Part shown: positions 13,201 through 25,582 of the stretch, piece by piece
Layout: each line of letters opens with the position of its first letter
How positions within the stretch are numbered: position 1 is the first letter of the stretch
NCBI GenBank assembly: GCA_032622095.1
Contig: CP136063.1
Location: 275,771,426-275,835,425 of the forward strand
DNA: 64,000 nt
DNA from: Siphonodentalium dalli
Taxonomy: Eukaryota > Mollusca > Scaphopoda > Gadilida > Siphonodentaliidae
Reading direction: 5' to 3'
The notes under the pieces: model-generated
Told to the model about the DNA's origin: nothing
Database searches by the model: none
What the model saw: only the letters and a program-made list of their open reading frames with translations
Translations under genes and position numbers: made by a program

Positions 13201-14987
13201 GATTCGCCTGTAGATAGTAAAGAAAGTGATAAATCTGGGAATTTTGCATGGACATCAGGTACCATTAGGGGGTCAGGGGGGCTAAAGCCCCCCTCCCCAA
13301 AAATTTGAGTAGTGTTAGCCCCCCCCCCCCCCATTGGGAAAAGGTGGCAGTTAACCCAATTAAGATTTCCCGGCACCCAGTAGCCTTATCGGGGACCATA
13401 GTCCCACCCCAAGTCCGGGGGGGGGGGGGGTGATGGCATCGCCAGTAGTGTTAATGTCGTGCAAAACTGTCATGGCAGGTTTGTTAAACAGACAGTATGC
13501 CCTGCCATCTGGTCAAATTTCATGTCTGAGACTGTGGCTGATGTTGTATGATTATGTTTAGATATTTAAATTGACTTATAGTTGCTTTATTATGCTATTA
13601 AAGTATTTTTTATTTAAATTTTCTGTTAATTTTTGTAAATGTTTATTATAAATTGACAAATTTTGCATGAAAAGGGTTTAAAATTGGACAAGTTATCCCA
13701 CTCAAAATGTATGTTAACATATCCTCTTCAATTTAGTAATAGTATGGTATATAAGGGCATTCTTCAGTTATACGAGATGCATCAGCTAGTAAAATTGAAA
13801 AAAAAATCTAAAGTTTTTGGCTTTATTTTGAGGATTGACACTAATTTTCAGGATGCCTCATATTGGAAAAATAAACAACTACTGCTCGATATAATCCATT
13901 TTTTATTTCAGTAAGGTCTATATTTTGATAAAATACTATAAGAAACGCTGTGTTTCACACATATACATATATATAGGAATCAGGGAGCTAAATGTGTTCT
14001 AGAGTCGGGGAGCGAGTACACCGTGGAACCCTAAAGGTGAAGGTAACTGAAGAATGACCTTCACCTGATACATGCGACACGTTGTTAAAGGATGACATCG
14101 CGTTTATTTGATTTGTACATAATATCTAAATAATTTAAACTGGTGAATGAATGGGGGAATGGATTTTTGTGAGCGGGAAATTTATTTAACTAGCTGCTGT
14201 AGTTCTGGATTTTTCCAGATCAAATTTGGCTGTGGGATAGCCCCGTCGTACACTTGGGGGTTTATTTTTAAAAGTAAACACATGACCTATGATTTTTCTT
14301 GCATTTTCGTGATCAACTGGTGTCAATCTAGCTGGGTAAACATCACTGGTATGGCCTGCAGGCTTCAATTCAGTGAATTTGGCGGAAACGTTAACACTGT
14401 CGCCTATGGGAAACCATTTAGTTCAGTGATTCCTATAGGAACACAAGACGGACATTCAAAGACACATGGACATTAAACCGACCGTGGTTGAATCATGACA
14501 ATGTGAAGAAAGCAATATTTTGTAAAGTGTGCATTGGCGCTGGTATATAAGCAATTTGTTCGTAACAGGCTGTTTTAATCTGGAGAAAGATTACGTCACT
14601 CTGCACGAAGCAGCAAAAGGTTATTATTTTACATTTAATCCCCTACTCCCCCATTGTCTGTCTGGTCACTCACAATGCATGTTTATGATGACATTGTATT
14701 TATGACGGTCGAAGTTTATGAGCACCAAGTGTAAGACAATAGCTTAATCAGCCAAATGTGAAACACGACAGATATTTTGTGGCTATTTGTCGTCAATACC
14801 GATACAGTCAAAATAATATGCATGCTTTTATGACAGATTGTAATTTGATAATGGCGTAACAATATTAAGTTATTAGTTTCCAGATGTCACTTAGATATTT
14901 TCGCAAGGATAAATATTTAATGATTTAAAACAAATTATTGATATATATAAAAAAAAAAAATAACATTAAGAAGGACAATCCCGGGTT

Positions 14988-14988
<1 letters not shown>

Positions 14989-15025
<37 letters not shown>
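14989..15025. repeat. Pure poly-C tract, C37
   Basis: Thirty-seven consecutive C residues between GGGTTA and AAAATC. It is the longest homopolymer in the window. Length is likely to be unreliable in any sequencing technology. Confidence 0.95.
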
Positions 15026-15027
<2 letters not shown>

Positions 15028-15192
15028 AATCACTCTTTCACATAAAGATTAATAAATTTTTAATAAATGATATATATAAAAATACTTCTAGTTCATAAAA
15101 ATTATTTAAATTATTGTGTATTTTACCTGTGTCTGTTAGATTTTACGTTTTAGTCATCAATTGTGAACCGACCAGAAAACGATGATTTTATT

Positions 15193-15302
15193 TGGCCAAT
15201 GTTTTTTTTAATTTGGCCAAAAAACATTTGGCTTAAGTTTTTTTCATTTGGCTAATAAAATTTTCATTTGGCTAAACTTTTGGCTAAAGTTTTTTTCGGC
15301 CC
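15193..15302. repeat. Imperfect short tandem repeat of a TTTGGCTAA-type motif
   Basis: The motif ATTTGGC followed by CAA, TTAAG or TAA recurs about six times with A- or T-rich spacers of varying length. No coding content seen. Confidence 0.5.
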
Positions 15303-15868
15303 AGCGTGAACACTGGCTGTGTCCATATTTGCGGGGGTATCATCGCACTCAATTGACAACGCCGAGTAGTCAACTATGACAACGACGATTGTGCTACCAG
15401 CAATTGAAATTTCATTAACTTGTCGAGAAGTCGCTTTCTAGTGAATGTCATGCTCGCTATTTGTAATAGACATGAATACGCATATGAGTCACATCAAGGC
15501 TACGAGATTAAGACTCTTTTATTTGGAGCCAGCTGAGGAAAATAAAGTAATGTCGAATCGTATATTGCTATACTGTACATGCAGGTTTAATTTCCATATC
15601 TGTGTACCACACATTACATGATTTAAATTGCTTTTCCGCCTATCCAACATTCCTTCCGTCTGTCTGTACGCCAAACTAGCAGCCGACTCACAATGCCTCG
15701 GTATTTTCTTATCGTCAACATGTCGTATGGTATCGATTGTGGTATCTTATGGTATCGATTGTGGTATTGATGTTGTGGAAGGGTCGCCTTAGAAATGAAC
15801 TCCACATTTAAAATAATTTTGTTTTGAGTATAATTCCATATTTTGACATCCAGGTATCGGAGATGATA

Positions 15869-16202
15869 ATTTATCACATAATTTGGCCATAAAAGCAGTT
15901 TCATAATTATCGGTAATAGACACGTTTAATATCAGGCGTGCGATGACGTCACGGCGTTCTTCAAATAACTTGCGATCGCTGTAGTTTATAATTTTTGTTT
16001 TCGATGAATATTGCGGGTTGCTTCGGGTTTATTTGATCATGTGATAAAAGTTATCTCACACTCGTCCTAGTTTATACGGAATTTATCAACTTCGTCCTCT
16101 AAATTCTATTTGAGCCTCGGTAAACCTCGGCTCAAATCGAATTTAGTGAACTCGGTTGATAAATTCCGTATAAACTAGAAACTCATGTGAGATCCTCTAT
16201 AT
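15869..16202. mobile_element. Foldback-containing dispersed repeat, copy 1
   Basis: About 330 bp that recur in reverse complement at 28004-28335 with roughly 90% identity by eye. One end carries a large hairpin (16067-16178) whose 24-bp outer arms begin CTAGTTTATACGG and match perfectly, adjoining the terminus GATCCTCTATATA. The other end reads into TTATCACATAATTTGGCC. No coding capacity. It behaves as a non-autonomous DNA element or part of one. A diverged relative follows at about 16321-16440 (ACGAGGTTAATAAATT, ATCACATAA). Confidence 0.75.
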
Positions 16203-16220
16203 ATACATATATGTATATAT

Positions 16221-16318
16221 AGAAGGAGAGAGAGAGGGGTGAGAGGGGAGGGAAGGGTGAGAGAGAGAGAGAGAGAGGGGAGAGAGGGAGGAAGGGAGAG
16301 ATAGGGGAGGGAGGATAG
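16221..16318. repeat. Homopurine GA-rich tract
   Basis: About 95 bases almost entirely G and A on the plus strand, including a (GA) run at about 16261-16276, interrupted by only a few T residues. Mirror-like purine tracts of this kind can form triplex (H-DNA). It directly follows a TATATACATATATGTATATA segment. Confidence 0.8.
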
Positions 16319-16319
16319 A

Positions 16320-17660
16320 TAATCTCTAATGAGTTTATTCGAGCTGATCTTAGCGAGGCTTGAACCGACTTTAATGGACGAGGTTAATAAATTGCATATA
16401 ATTGGGACGAATTTGAAATCCACTTGATCACATAACCACATTTTAACAAGGAAAACGAGCTAAAAAAAACTGCGATTAAAAAAAATAATATTGATTTCCT
16501 TACCACAACACAAGAGGAAGTAAAGACACATTCGAGACAAAATAATGTTCCATTTTAAATGTGTCTTTTCATTTTGGCAAAATTGTATATACTGTATCAT
16601 TAAAACAGCCATTGCATATTTCCTTATATCCACTAAATGGCGAATAGGTGTGTGCTTCCCGGGATACTTGACATCACACCAGCAATGTCCGCGCGAATTA
16701 ATACTATTTTCGAAAAGCCTCGCATGACACCAACACTAGATATTGCAAATTTTTGTCCAACTTCTTGGCATTGACGAAAATAGATACAAAAGCAAAGAGG
16801 CAAATTGTGGGACTATATTTTTTCGTCGCCAGCCAGAGTGTGCTATACTGTCGTATACGTTTTGAAGCGTCTCGGCCGACGCCGTAAATATATCCATTCT
16901 GCCTTAATAAACTCGTTTTATAAAATGTTATATCCCAACATAACTCGTTGGGGATCCTCTATATAAATCATTATTATCCGTCCTTAATTACCACTATATA
17001 TTTTCCGTGAACGCGGGCATGTATTTCATGAATATTCAAAAATCCATATATGGAATGCACCTCCAGAACTTTGACATGTAGACTAAAACCGCAATTTTTC
17101 TGTTATCTATCCCTTCAATTTTTATTTTTTATAAAGTGTTGCTCATTATTTTTCAGTTTCTGATAACCACACCCTTTTTCGAAGAATTTTAACTAATACT
17201 TTCATACAAACACCTTTATAAAAGTAACTAAACGATCAATAATTTTTTCGAGGACATCTGTATATGTAGGGCCTACCTGCTAATCAGAATATGACTAAAA
17301 TAACGCATGTTATGGTAGGCTAAGTGGTGACATTTTCGTATGAACAAGTCAACTTTACAGAAATTACAAAACCGCTGGGTGCACTAAGAAGGAAAATGTT
17401 CAGGTACATGTAAGTTGGGCATTTTGTCATGTTCTAATCTAAGAATGCTCGTTTAGCGACAAATATCTTATGTGACTTGGTCTCTATATATCTTCGCATG
17501 TGGGGACCATGCAGTAAATACACAGTACTGTATTGAATCCAGGACATGTGCATTGTATAACGAAGGCACAGTTCCAAACATTGATGCAGCACAATGGGCT
17601 TACACGCAGAACTAAGCTGCCCGATCAGTGACAGATACGTCGTATACTATAGAAATGAAA
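16320..17660. other. Non-coding stretch with MITE fragments
   Basis: No gene recognised. It contains a diverged relative of the foldback repeat (16321-16440), a short related element near 16905-16970 ending GGATCCTCTATATA, and half of the palindromic CCATATATGG element at 17028-17095 (full copies at 30504-30710 and 48391-48592). Small open frames here look like chance. Confidence 0.5.
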
Positions 17661-17661
17661 A

Positions 17662-17868
17662 TTACCGTTCAACGAGTCGCACAATCGTCGTTGTCATTGT
17701 CGAAGCGGGGCGTTGCCAAATAGTTGACATTTTTACTGCATTTCTGTGTGTAGTGTAATCGAATATTGCTTCAACAGAGGTACGAATTTGACAAATAATA
17801 CATTTATGCTTGTCAAAGCTTACGTTGGGTGTTAATTTTCGCACTGTTAAGGTCCCTTTGTAGCCCAA
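17662..17868 (-). pseudogene. Possible coding relic or exon with a KCIICQ motif
   Basis: A minus-strand frame of about 70 codons with balanced, protein-like composition. It includes FDKHKCIICQIRTSVEAIF and ends at a TAA that overlaps a possible splice donor (GAACG|GTAATT). CIICQ-like motifs with a paired cysteine occur in uncharacterised invertebrate proteins, but no family can be assigned. It lies downstream of, and on the same strand as, the VWC-domain gene, so it could also lie in that gene's 3' untranslated region. It may equally be a chance frame. Confidence 0.3.
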
Positions 17869-18543
17869 GAAATGACTTTTTGCGATCAGTTCGCGGTTTT
17901 ATCTGATTTGTCCAGATTTGACCGAGCCGATTGTGACTCATTGTATGTATATATCTCATCTTCGTATGTATTCCGTGAGTCAACCTGGTAGACCTGTAAA
18001 GTCTACTCTACACGACGAATACAAGAAGAAGCCCACTTTTATCGTCCCAATTCAGCCCAATTCAGTAAAAAGCCCCTTTATCTAAGTTTGTCATAAAATA
18101 TCACGTATAATAAGGTCGCATAATCGTTAAACTGCCGTAGCACCGTAGTTGTCAAGCCGCAGAATCGTGGAATTGGTCGTAGAATCGTCGAAACGATTGT
18201 GCCGTATGTAGTTCTTATGTTTTAGGATTGAAATTGTCTATATCTGGCTCAGTTCATAGTGTTCTTATCAATACCGAAAGAATTACCATTATTGTACACT
18301 TTTGGTGGTCAAAATAAGATAATAGGTGACTAAATATAGTTCCGACGATATGTAAAAATGATGTATCGGTACGCAAAGTACCATCCTTGTGGCAGTGCTA
18401 TATCGCAGTGATAACATAGAGGGCGCTGCATGGAGTTTGGGGCGCTGCACGGAGTTTGCCACGTGTTATTTCATTCCGCGTGTCTGTCTGGATCCCATGT
18501 TCTGTCAGAAGGATAATATCGAGTTGAGTTTATATATAGCCTT

Positions 18544-18701
18544 TCAGCGTTTCTCGCCACTGGGATACAGCTTTCCAAACAATTCGAGTTCCCGGCAATC
18601 TGCACGGCCCCCGTAGTGGCAGCTACACATCATATTATCGCTCGTGATCGAAGTTTCGCACAGACGAAGTTTTCCACCAGAATTAAGCCGACAAAACGGA
18701 C
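18544..18701 (-). CDS. Terminal coding exon (exon 2) of secreted VWC-domain protein gene
   Basis: On the minus strand a strong acceptor, CTTTCATTCAATTTCAG, precedes G18701. The exon contributes the last two bases of a Gly codon and then 51 residues before TGA (18546-18544). Exon 1 ends one base into a codon with GTAAGT, so the phases match exactly. The encoded tail, starting PFCRLNSGGKLRLCE and ending KLYPSGEKR, has five cysteines including a CSC pair (MMCSCHYGG) and one in ADCRE. It matches no domain I can name with confidence; it may be a partial second Cys-rich module. No AATAAA was identified just downstream; a TATAAA variant lies near 18530. Unseen exons within the 7.6-kb intron cannot be excluded. 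Confidence 0.65.
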
Positions 18702-19919
18702 CTGAAATTGAATGAAAGAAGATGTATTTGCATATACATGTATGAGCCAAATTTGGCTCTAATGCGGGGATGCGGTGACAGACGGTTGGATTGCATGTCT
18801 AACATCCCTCTTGTTTTGGTCAAAATTTTCAACATTCAGATATTCCATGCCTGACCCAGCCAGCATCAGTTGTAAATTTCAAATCGAAAATAGATTGAAA
18901 ATGTTCTTATAGTTTTTATTTTCCAACAGGCAGTCTAATTAAAGTAAGTTGATGATTATACCAAAAGTGGAATATTTTACAACTTTTAACAATTTTATTA
19001 TACATGCAGGGGTGTCAAACATTTTTTCCGGGAATGTATGAGGGGGTGGATTGGTGGTCAAGATGACCCAAAAGCATTTTTTTTCCTTTCCAAAACTCAA
19101 AAACAGAATTTCCTCCATTTGTAAGCCTTAAAACTTTGAGATGATGTAATTTTAACATCAAAACAACCTTTAGACAGTCAATATATTGATTGTTTCTTGT
19201 TGTAATATTACTAAATGCCCGACATAATATGTCAGTCTATAGGTCACTCTGAACACAAAATGCATGGACACATTGTATAAGTAATCACTGGCATGCCAAA
19301 CTGAGCTAACCACATGCATGCACCAACACACAGTAGCTAGGTAGTTGATAGGAAACAGACAGCAAGTGGACAAAATCAAATATTCTTCCAAAATTTTTGG
19401 ATTTCGTGTTTCTATATCGAAAAATGGTCGGGAAAACTTGCTAAAACGGAACAACAATTAGGGTCGAGGGGTGAGTGTGTTTCAAAAATGGAGTGTCTGA
19501 ATTTTGTTTCCGATACCCCATGATATTCATGTACAACTTTCGGTCAAACTTTCGGACTGAAATGGCCAATAATTTCCAACCATATAAGGCTGTTAGGTTT
19601 GAAATTTATAGCGTTTGGAAAGTGTGGGTAACCAGTTGGAAACTTTAACCCAAGGGTGCACATGGAAGTTCTTGGACTTGGATATTTTTGTCTGCTTCTA
19701 GGGGATATAGTTGGAAATTTCAGCGTCTTCGTTTGGGGGGATTACAACTTATCTTTGATTAATTACACAGTAATGCAACTGCCTGTCACTTAATAATAAT
19801 TGTATCTTTTCAGAAATGTCATAGAGCATTCTCTAAAAATATTATACATGTGCATCAAGTAAGAGATCTTATGAGAAACCATTTCTCAGATCAGCAAGGA
19901 TAATCAAACAACAGTGACA
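18702..19919. other. Intronic DNA of the VWC-domain gene, 3' part
   Basis: No exon recognised on either strand. A stretch at about 19620-19740 (TAACCAGTTGGAAACTTTAA and a GGGGGATATAGTTGGAAATTT-like segment) resembles about 58840-58905 and may be a diverged shared repeat. Confidence 0.45.
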
Positions 19920-22545
19920 AAAATAAGAAAACAAATAAGATCTTATGCACCGCCACAAGGAGAAAGGACTCTCATATGCTGGTATGTGGTGACTTCAACT
20001 ACAAAGAGATAGACTGGGAAACCAACACATGCAGCACGTCAGAAACTAGCGATGAATTTGACTTCGTAGAAAAATTCGGGGATGCAGGGATTTACCAACA
20101 CGTAAGAGATCCAACAAGACAGAGAGAATGACAACAAGAATCACTGTTAGATCTCATCTTCACGAACGAAGAACTAATGATATCAGATCTGAAACATTTA
20201 CCTCCATTAGGCAAGAGCGACCACCACATGCTACTATTTGATTTTGTATGCTATGCAGATGGAGTGGAAGAGGATGTCAACAGACCACAATATTATAAAG
20301 GAGACTATGAGGCACTACGTGAGGACCTGAATGGAGGATGGGAGGAAGATGATGAAATGACAGTAGAATCCCTATGGCTCCGTCTGAAAGAGAGATTACT
20401 GGAAGCATCAAATAAACACATACCAACATCAGTCATGAAGTCAAGCACCAAGAAGCAAAAATGGATGACAGTATCAGCACTGAAGGCAGTTAAGGAGAAG
20501 CACCAAAAGTGGAAAAAATATATCTACAGCAAGAAGGAATCAAAATACAGAGAATACATTCAAGCAAGAAATAAAGCAACACGGGAATGCAGAATAGCAC
20601 GCAAAAACTATGAGAAAAAACTAGCCGAGAGTATCAAAAGTGACCCGAAGACATTTTGGAACTATATACGAAGCAAAACAAAAGTCAAAGCAGGGATGGG
20701 GGATATACAGAGAGACGATGGAACAATCAGCAGTGAAGATGCAGAAAAGGCAGAAATTTTAAATAGATACTTCAGCAGTGTCTATACCATTGAAGGAGAT
20801 GCAGAGGTTCCTCTTCCCAGAGAAATTGAGGTAGAAAACAGTGTCGAGCTAAAAGATATAGTTGTGAACGAAGAAATTGTAATGAGACACCTGCTCGAAC
20901 TGGATACGTCAAAATCTCCAGGAGAAGACAAACTGCATCCTCGAGTTCTGAAAGAAGCTGCAAGCAGTATCTGTCCTGCTATGACATACCTTTTTAAAAG
21001 ATCAATAGCCACGGGGGAGGTTCCAACAGATTGGGGAAATGCTACTGTATGCCCAATATTCAAGAAAGGAAACAAGAAGAAAGCCGAGAACTGTAGACCC
21101 GTCAGCCTCACGAGCATCATATGTAAACTAATGGAAAAAATAGTAAGGGATAACATCATGGAGTACTTAGAAGAAAACGAATTGTTTACAGATAACCAAC
21201 ATGGCTTTAGGGCAAAAAGATCCTGCGTCTCACAACTACTGGAAGTTCAAGACGACCTTACATCATACATCGACGAAGGTAGAAGCATCGATATTATATA
21301 CCTTGACTTCCGTAAGGCGTTCGATACAGTACCGCACAGAAGACTCATGGCAAAACTACACGCAAACAAGATCCAAGGAAATGTACATCGATGGCTAAAC
21401 AACTTCCTAACAGGACTGAAACAATCGGTTAGAGTAAATGGAATACTATCAGCAAAATCAGATGTAACCAGCGGAATCCCCCAGGGCTCAGTGTTGGGAC
21501 AAACACTATTCCTCATATATATCAATGATATAACCCAAAACATCAAATCGCAATGCAAACTGTTCGCCGACGACACAACAATATACACAGATATCAAGGA
21601 TATCCAAGACAAAATGAGACTCCAACAAGACCTAGATACATTATCAGATTGGTCAGAAAGATGGCTCCTGAGATTCAATGCAGCCAAATGCAAAGTACTC
21701 CATATAGGACGAGAAAACCCAAAATTCAGCTACCACATAAAAGAAGCAAATAAAGAAATACAAATCCAACCAACTGAATCTGAGAAGGACATTGGCGTTA
21801 TATTTGACTCAGCACTATCTTTCAACTCACACATATCAACAGCAGTCAACAAAGCGAATCAAAGAATAGGACTAATTAGAAGATCCTTCAACTACATAGA
21901 TGACAACATGCTAAAGATTCTATATGAATCCCTCATCAGACCAATGGTCGAGTATGCCTCATCAATATGGAACCCGCACCTACGAAAACACCAGATATTA
22001 ATCGAAAGGGTCCAGAGAAGATCCACTAAACTGACAACTACCAACAATATGCAATATCAAGACAACGAGGGAAGAAATAAACATCTTGGACTACCGACAC
22101 TCCAATACCGTCGAGAGAGGTACGATATGATACAAATGTTTAAAGTATTAAACAAAATAGATACAGTAGTCCTACCATCAGCAAAAAAATCATACTCAAC
22201 AACCACAAGAGGACACAAAGACAAACTACAAAAAAAATCCATAAGAACAATACATCAGCCAACAGCTTTGTACCTCGCAGCACAAACTGTTGGAACAGCC
22301 TGACCGAGTTATGTACGGGAGCGACAGATGTCAATGAATTTAAATCAATTCTGAACGACACCTGGAGAAGAAGACCCAACAAATTTTATTTTAAAAAAAA
22401 CAAAAAAACGATTATAATGCACTGTAAATACAAGCACGTCGCCAAAACGCCACAGATAGTTACAAAAGTATTTGGAACTAACGAAGAGGTCAACACAAGC
22501 CTCTAAGAAGACCGAAGATCACAGGTAATCACAGGTAATATATAT
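19920..22545 (+). mobile_element. 5'-truncated CR1/L2-type non-LTR retrotransposon
   Basis: The element keeps the C-terminal half of an apurinic-like endonuclease, the whole reverse transcriptase and a C-terminal tail, then ends in a short A/T-rich 3' region with a twofold ATCACAGGTA repeat (about 22511-22531), as is common for L2-like elements. No 5' untranslated region or first open frame was found, so the 5' end is probably truncated. The coding frame is broken by an in-frame TGA at 20129 and a frameshift near 22250. It lies antisense in the intron of the VWC-domain gene. Confidence 0.85.
19976..22506 (+). pseudogene. ORF2 remnant: endonuclease-reverse transcriptase, CR1/L2 group
   Basis: Reading from 19976, the frame gives GDFN (19988-19999), an endonuclease motif, then a TGA at 20129. 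The long open part from ATG 20177 to 22303 is 708 codons. It has the endonuclease SDH motif at residues 14-16. The RT core shows LDFRKAFD (376-383, catalytic D377), SGIPQGSVLG (432-441) and FADD (463-466). Position 442 is Gln where most relatives have Pro. The frame then runs out at an artificial stop. The true C-terminal tail, with a CWNSL motif typical of the group, resumes in another frame from about 22252 and ends at TAA 22504-22506. ORF2 proteins nick the target DNA and copy the element RNA there. With a nonsense codon and a frameshift this copy should be inactive, though the RT core is otherwise intact, which suggests a fairly young insertion. Confidence 0.85.
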
Positions 22546-25000
22546 ATTATAGTTATAGGTCACTCAATAAATGGGTTGAAACCATTCCAATTAGAAATCA
22601 GGAGGCATCCATCATTGCAAATAAACTTACTGAGAGATCTGTCTTATCCGTTGATGTACCCAGATCTCTATATATAATTATAAAGTTTCAAATTTTGAAT
22701 CCAACGTTTTCCAAGAAATGTGTAAAATTCCCAAAACGTGCATAATGTCATAAAATAATAATGCCTTATGTGCCATCCAATTAGAATGATTGGGACCATA
22801 CCTTCCATGAGTGATAATGGCTTATCGATCATCTATTCGCGAAACAAACTGGTGTATCACCCATATACTATTTGATTAAATGGACCTATCCAACCAGTGA
22901 GCCGATAGCTTAAACGTCGATGCGACATGTGTCTGTCTATAGCGACATGGAAGACACCACAAACGACACCCTAACAACCACTGTATGCAGTAGGGGGCTT
23001 ACAAACACGAGTACAAACTATATGTTATATAGCTACAAATGTGTAGAAATGTGCATGGCGAACATGTAGGGTTGACGAATGATATTTATTCAAATATCTC
23101 GGAGTGTTTTAGTTCGGTTTCCTAAATCTATCTAATCTAAATCTATCTAAAGCCGAATGTTATGATAAAAAAGTTCAAACTTAACAATGGAAATAGTAGT
23201 CCCGATCGATGATGCGTAATGAATATTAATTGCGCCTCGTGTATGTTTTATGCATGTGAAGTGTTTTTCGTTATATATGTATACACGAAGCTGTTATAAC
23301 ACCGTTGTAATATTGACGTCTGATATTCATGCTAACCTGTAGGATCTACTGCGAACGTTTTACTGAATACATTTGAGAATCTAAAGCTTCCTCGACAATG
23401 TTGCCACAATGTACATATAAATAGGAATCAACAAATGTTTTCCCAGAGAATAACACGGAATTTCACACATTGCACGTGTTTCGCGGTGTGAACACACAAC
23501 CTTCACCAAACGAGGTCACTTTGTGCCATTGTTGCTATAAGACATCAAGTAACTGTCTGCATGATTGTCGCCATTTTCTTTAATGTACTTTATTGACGGC
23601 CAAATAGGATATGCAATTTAAAAAGACCATTTCGAGGTACGGGGAACTGATACCGTTTTATTTATTTCTGCCAGCATTTGATGCCTGACAAAAGAGGGAT
23701 TAATTACCACATGTTCACCTCCGGTTGGCTTATTTCATCAATGTGTGAACTATTTAGTCCATTGCATTTATGGTTTCACCTCAAACTAAATTCAACACAA
23801 AAGTTTCTCAGTGGGAATAAGAACACTAACCATCGGAAACAACATACTAAAAATCAAAAAGAGTCAAGAAAGGCGAAATTGATGAATTTTGTGAAAAAAT
23901 CATTAGTCATGTCATTAGTCACTTAGGCTAATATCGACATGTAGATGAGAACGATTCAATTTGGGGTCAATCGACCAAAAAAATGGCCGCAGCAGCCATC
24001 TTGGATTTTCCTCTTTGCATGACTAAATCTTTTGGCATGGCTACAGGTCGTATATACTTTTGGTCGGATCATCATGAAATTTGTTACGGATGTTAACAAT
24101 GACATGTAGATGGGAACGAGTCATTTCGGGCTCAATTGGCAAAAAAAAACCTGGCTGCCAACACCCATCTTGGATTTCAAAATTCAATTCATAATTCCAT
24201 CCATTGCTCACCACAAAACATTAACTTCTTCTCAAAGTTGAGCTACAGTGTCATGGACACTTTCATTTGGGGGTTGTTCATACCATACCCACAAAGTTCT
24301 AAATAAACCTCCACTAAAGTACTAAACTCTTTATTATGCAAGAATAATCTAAACAAACTGGAATAAAACAACCATAGAATATGGTGACAAGATCATAGCC
24401 TTTGTGATTTCACCTACCCCATTATCAATGTTCAAATTTGGTGTCAGTTTCTTGAAAAATATGTGCAATCCTATTTTTCCAACACTAAGTGTTTTACGAG
24501 GAACGTTCAAATAATTTTACACTTTGAACACTAATTGTGTTCATTGTTGTTTACTATTTGTGCTATAAATAACCTTTTTAAAAAGATAATAACATCCAAA
24601 AACAGTCCAAATATTTTTGTGGAAAAGAGACAAATTACTAAGAATTTGTAGGGCCATAAGTTGATTTTAGTACAAATGTGTTTAGCAATTCCAGCACATT
24701 TTATTTAACCTAGTATACTTAAGAGGTTATGAGAAATACAGGGCATATGGATATCAATTTACTGAGATGTATGACCTCAAATATGGTATTTCATCTATAG
24801 GAACATGGTCAGTGAATGGAACACACGTTTTGTTTTAGAATAGTTTTGTCTTCTCGATCATATATGCATAAAGTATTCATTGTTTGTGCACAATAAACTT
24901 GGATGATAAACTAGATTGATTTGGTAGAGACATGACTTTACATATTGATGGAAAGACCATACAAGAGTATTCTATATTTTTGGCTGAAATGTGAGACCAA
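22546..25000. other. Intronic DNA of the VWC-domain gene, middle part
   Basis: No exon recognised. It contains the imperfect tandem pair at 23936-24180. The frame at 23678-23926 is not protein-like. Confidence 0.45.
23936..24180. repeat. Imperfect tandem duplication, about 166-bp period
   Basis: GACATGTAGATG(A/G)GAACGA followed by a TCAATTTGGGGTCAAT-like segment and CCATCTTGGATTT occurs at about 23936-24010 and again at 24102-24178. A short GGCCATCAAGATGGCGG relative appears at about 37563. Confidence 0.6.
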
Positions 25001-25017
25001 ATTCGTGAATTATTCAG

Positions 25018-25168
25018 GGGGTAGACAAACAATTCAAACACACAGGATCTCCCAAATTTGGAACAATCATATCAAAGTCCATTCAAGGATACAGCACTGT
25101 GGTGGCAGTCAAACTTACAGTGAAGGACGGAGCGATCATTCTTATTGGTCCAGTAATACAGTCCACGA
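25018..25168 (+). other. Weak candidate exon or coding relic
   Basis: After a TTATTCAG acceptor-like site a frame is open for about 50 codons with strikingly protein-like content, including YSTVVAVKLTVKDGAIILIG. It is not the longest open frame at this site. No good donor follows, the pyrimidine tract is weak, and it lies antisense in another gene's intron. An AATAAA at 26163-26168 on the same strand could be a distant polyadenylation signal. Family unknown. Confidence 0.2.
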
Positions 25169-25582
25169 GAACGTCAATATATATATATACATGGTTTGCT
25201 TAACCACATCACAACATTTTTCAGTCACAGTCCCAAACGCAATTCAAGCGAGTGTTGTGTATTTTTCCCGTTTGCTGTCGAACCAATATTTACAATACGG
25301 TCTCAATATGGTTAAATTTACTAATTATACTATTTATAATAAACTCAGAACTTAAATCAATTAAAGCTGCACATTAGTGTTTGTAACATTGAATCTTCAA
25401 TCCTTAAATATTACACACCATCGACCACTTTAGCTGGTTAATAAGGGAAATTTAAAGTTATTCTGAAGACAAAAAATAATGTATTGTTTTTTATCACCAT
25501 TGTTGTAGCTAAAGAAAGTCCATTTCGGGCAAAAATATATCAAGTTAGTACCTAGTATCGCTTGTTGGTCTTGCTTTTAAAA

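Larger units (their letters stand above)
1..14441. repeat. Satellite array of a 1356/1357-bp monomer, about 10.6 copies
   Basis: Ten full monomers and a partial eleventh follow each other head to tail, starting at 1, 1357, 2713, 4069, 5425, 6781, 8137, 9494, 10851, 12208 and 13564; the last stops at 14441, where the sequence changes within one base. The copies appear identical apart from one homopolymer change: the C tract is 14 long in most monomers but 15 in the three consecutive monomers starting at 8137, 9494 and 10851. The terminal copy has a T to G change at 14354. Such identity means very recent amplification, strong homogenisation or an assembly artefact. The array runs off the left edge, so true copy number is unknown. 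No ribosomal, histone, snRNA or tRNA gene was recognised in the monomer. Confidence 0.97.
14442..15868. other. Non-coding stretch after the satellite
   Basis: No convincing gene. It holds the C37 tract (14989-15025) preceded by an A-rich run, and a short imperfect run of a TTTGGC(T/C)AA motif separated by T or A tracts (about 15193-15300). The open frame at 15623-15904 (minus) lacks protein-like features and overlaps the following dispersed repeat. Confidence 0.6.

Noticed and set aside
21247-21693. 148-codon minus-strand frame and other frames across 20772-22382
   Set aside because: Antisense or frame-shifted shadows of the reverse transcriptase coding region.
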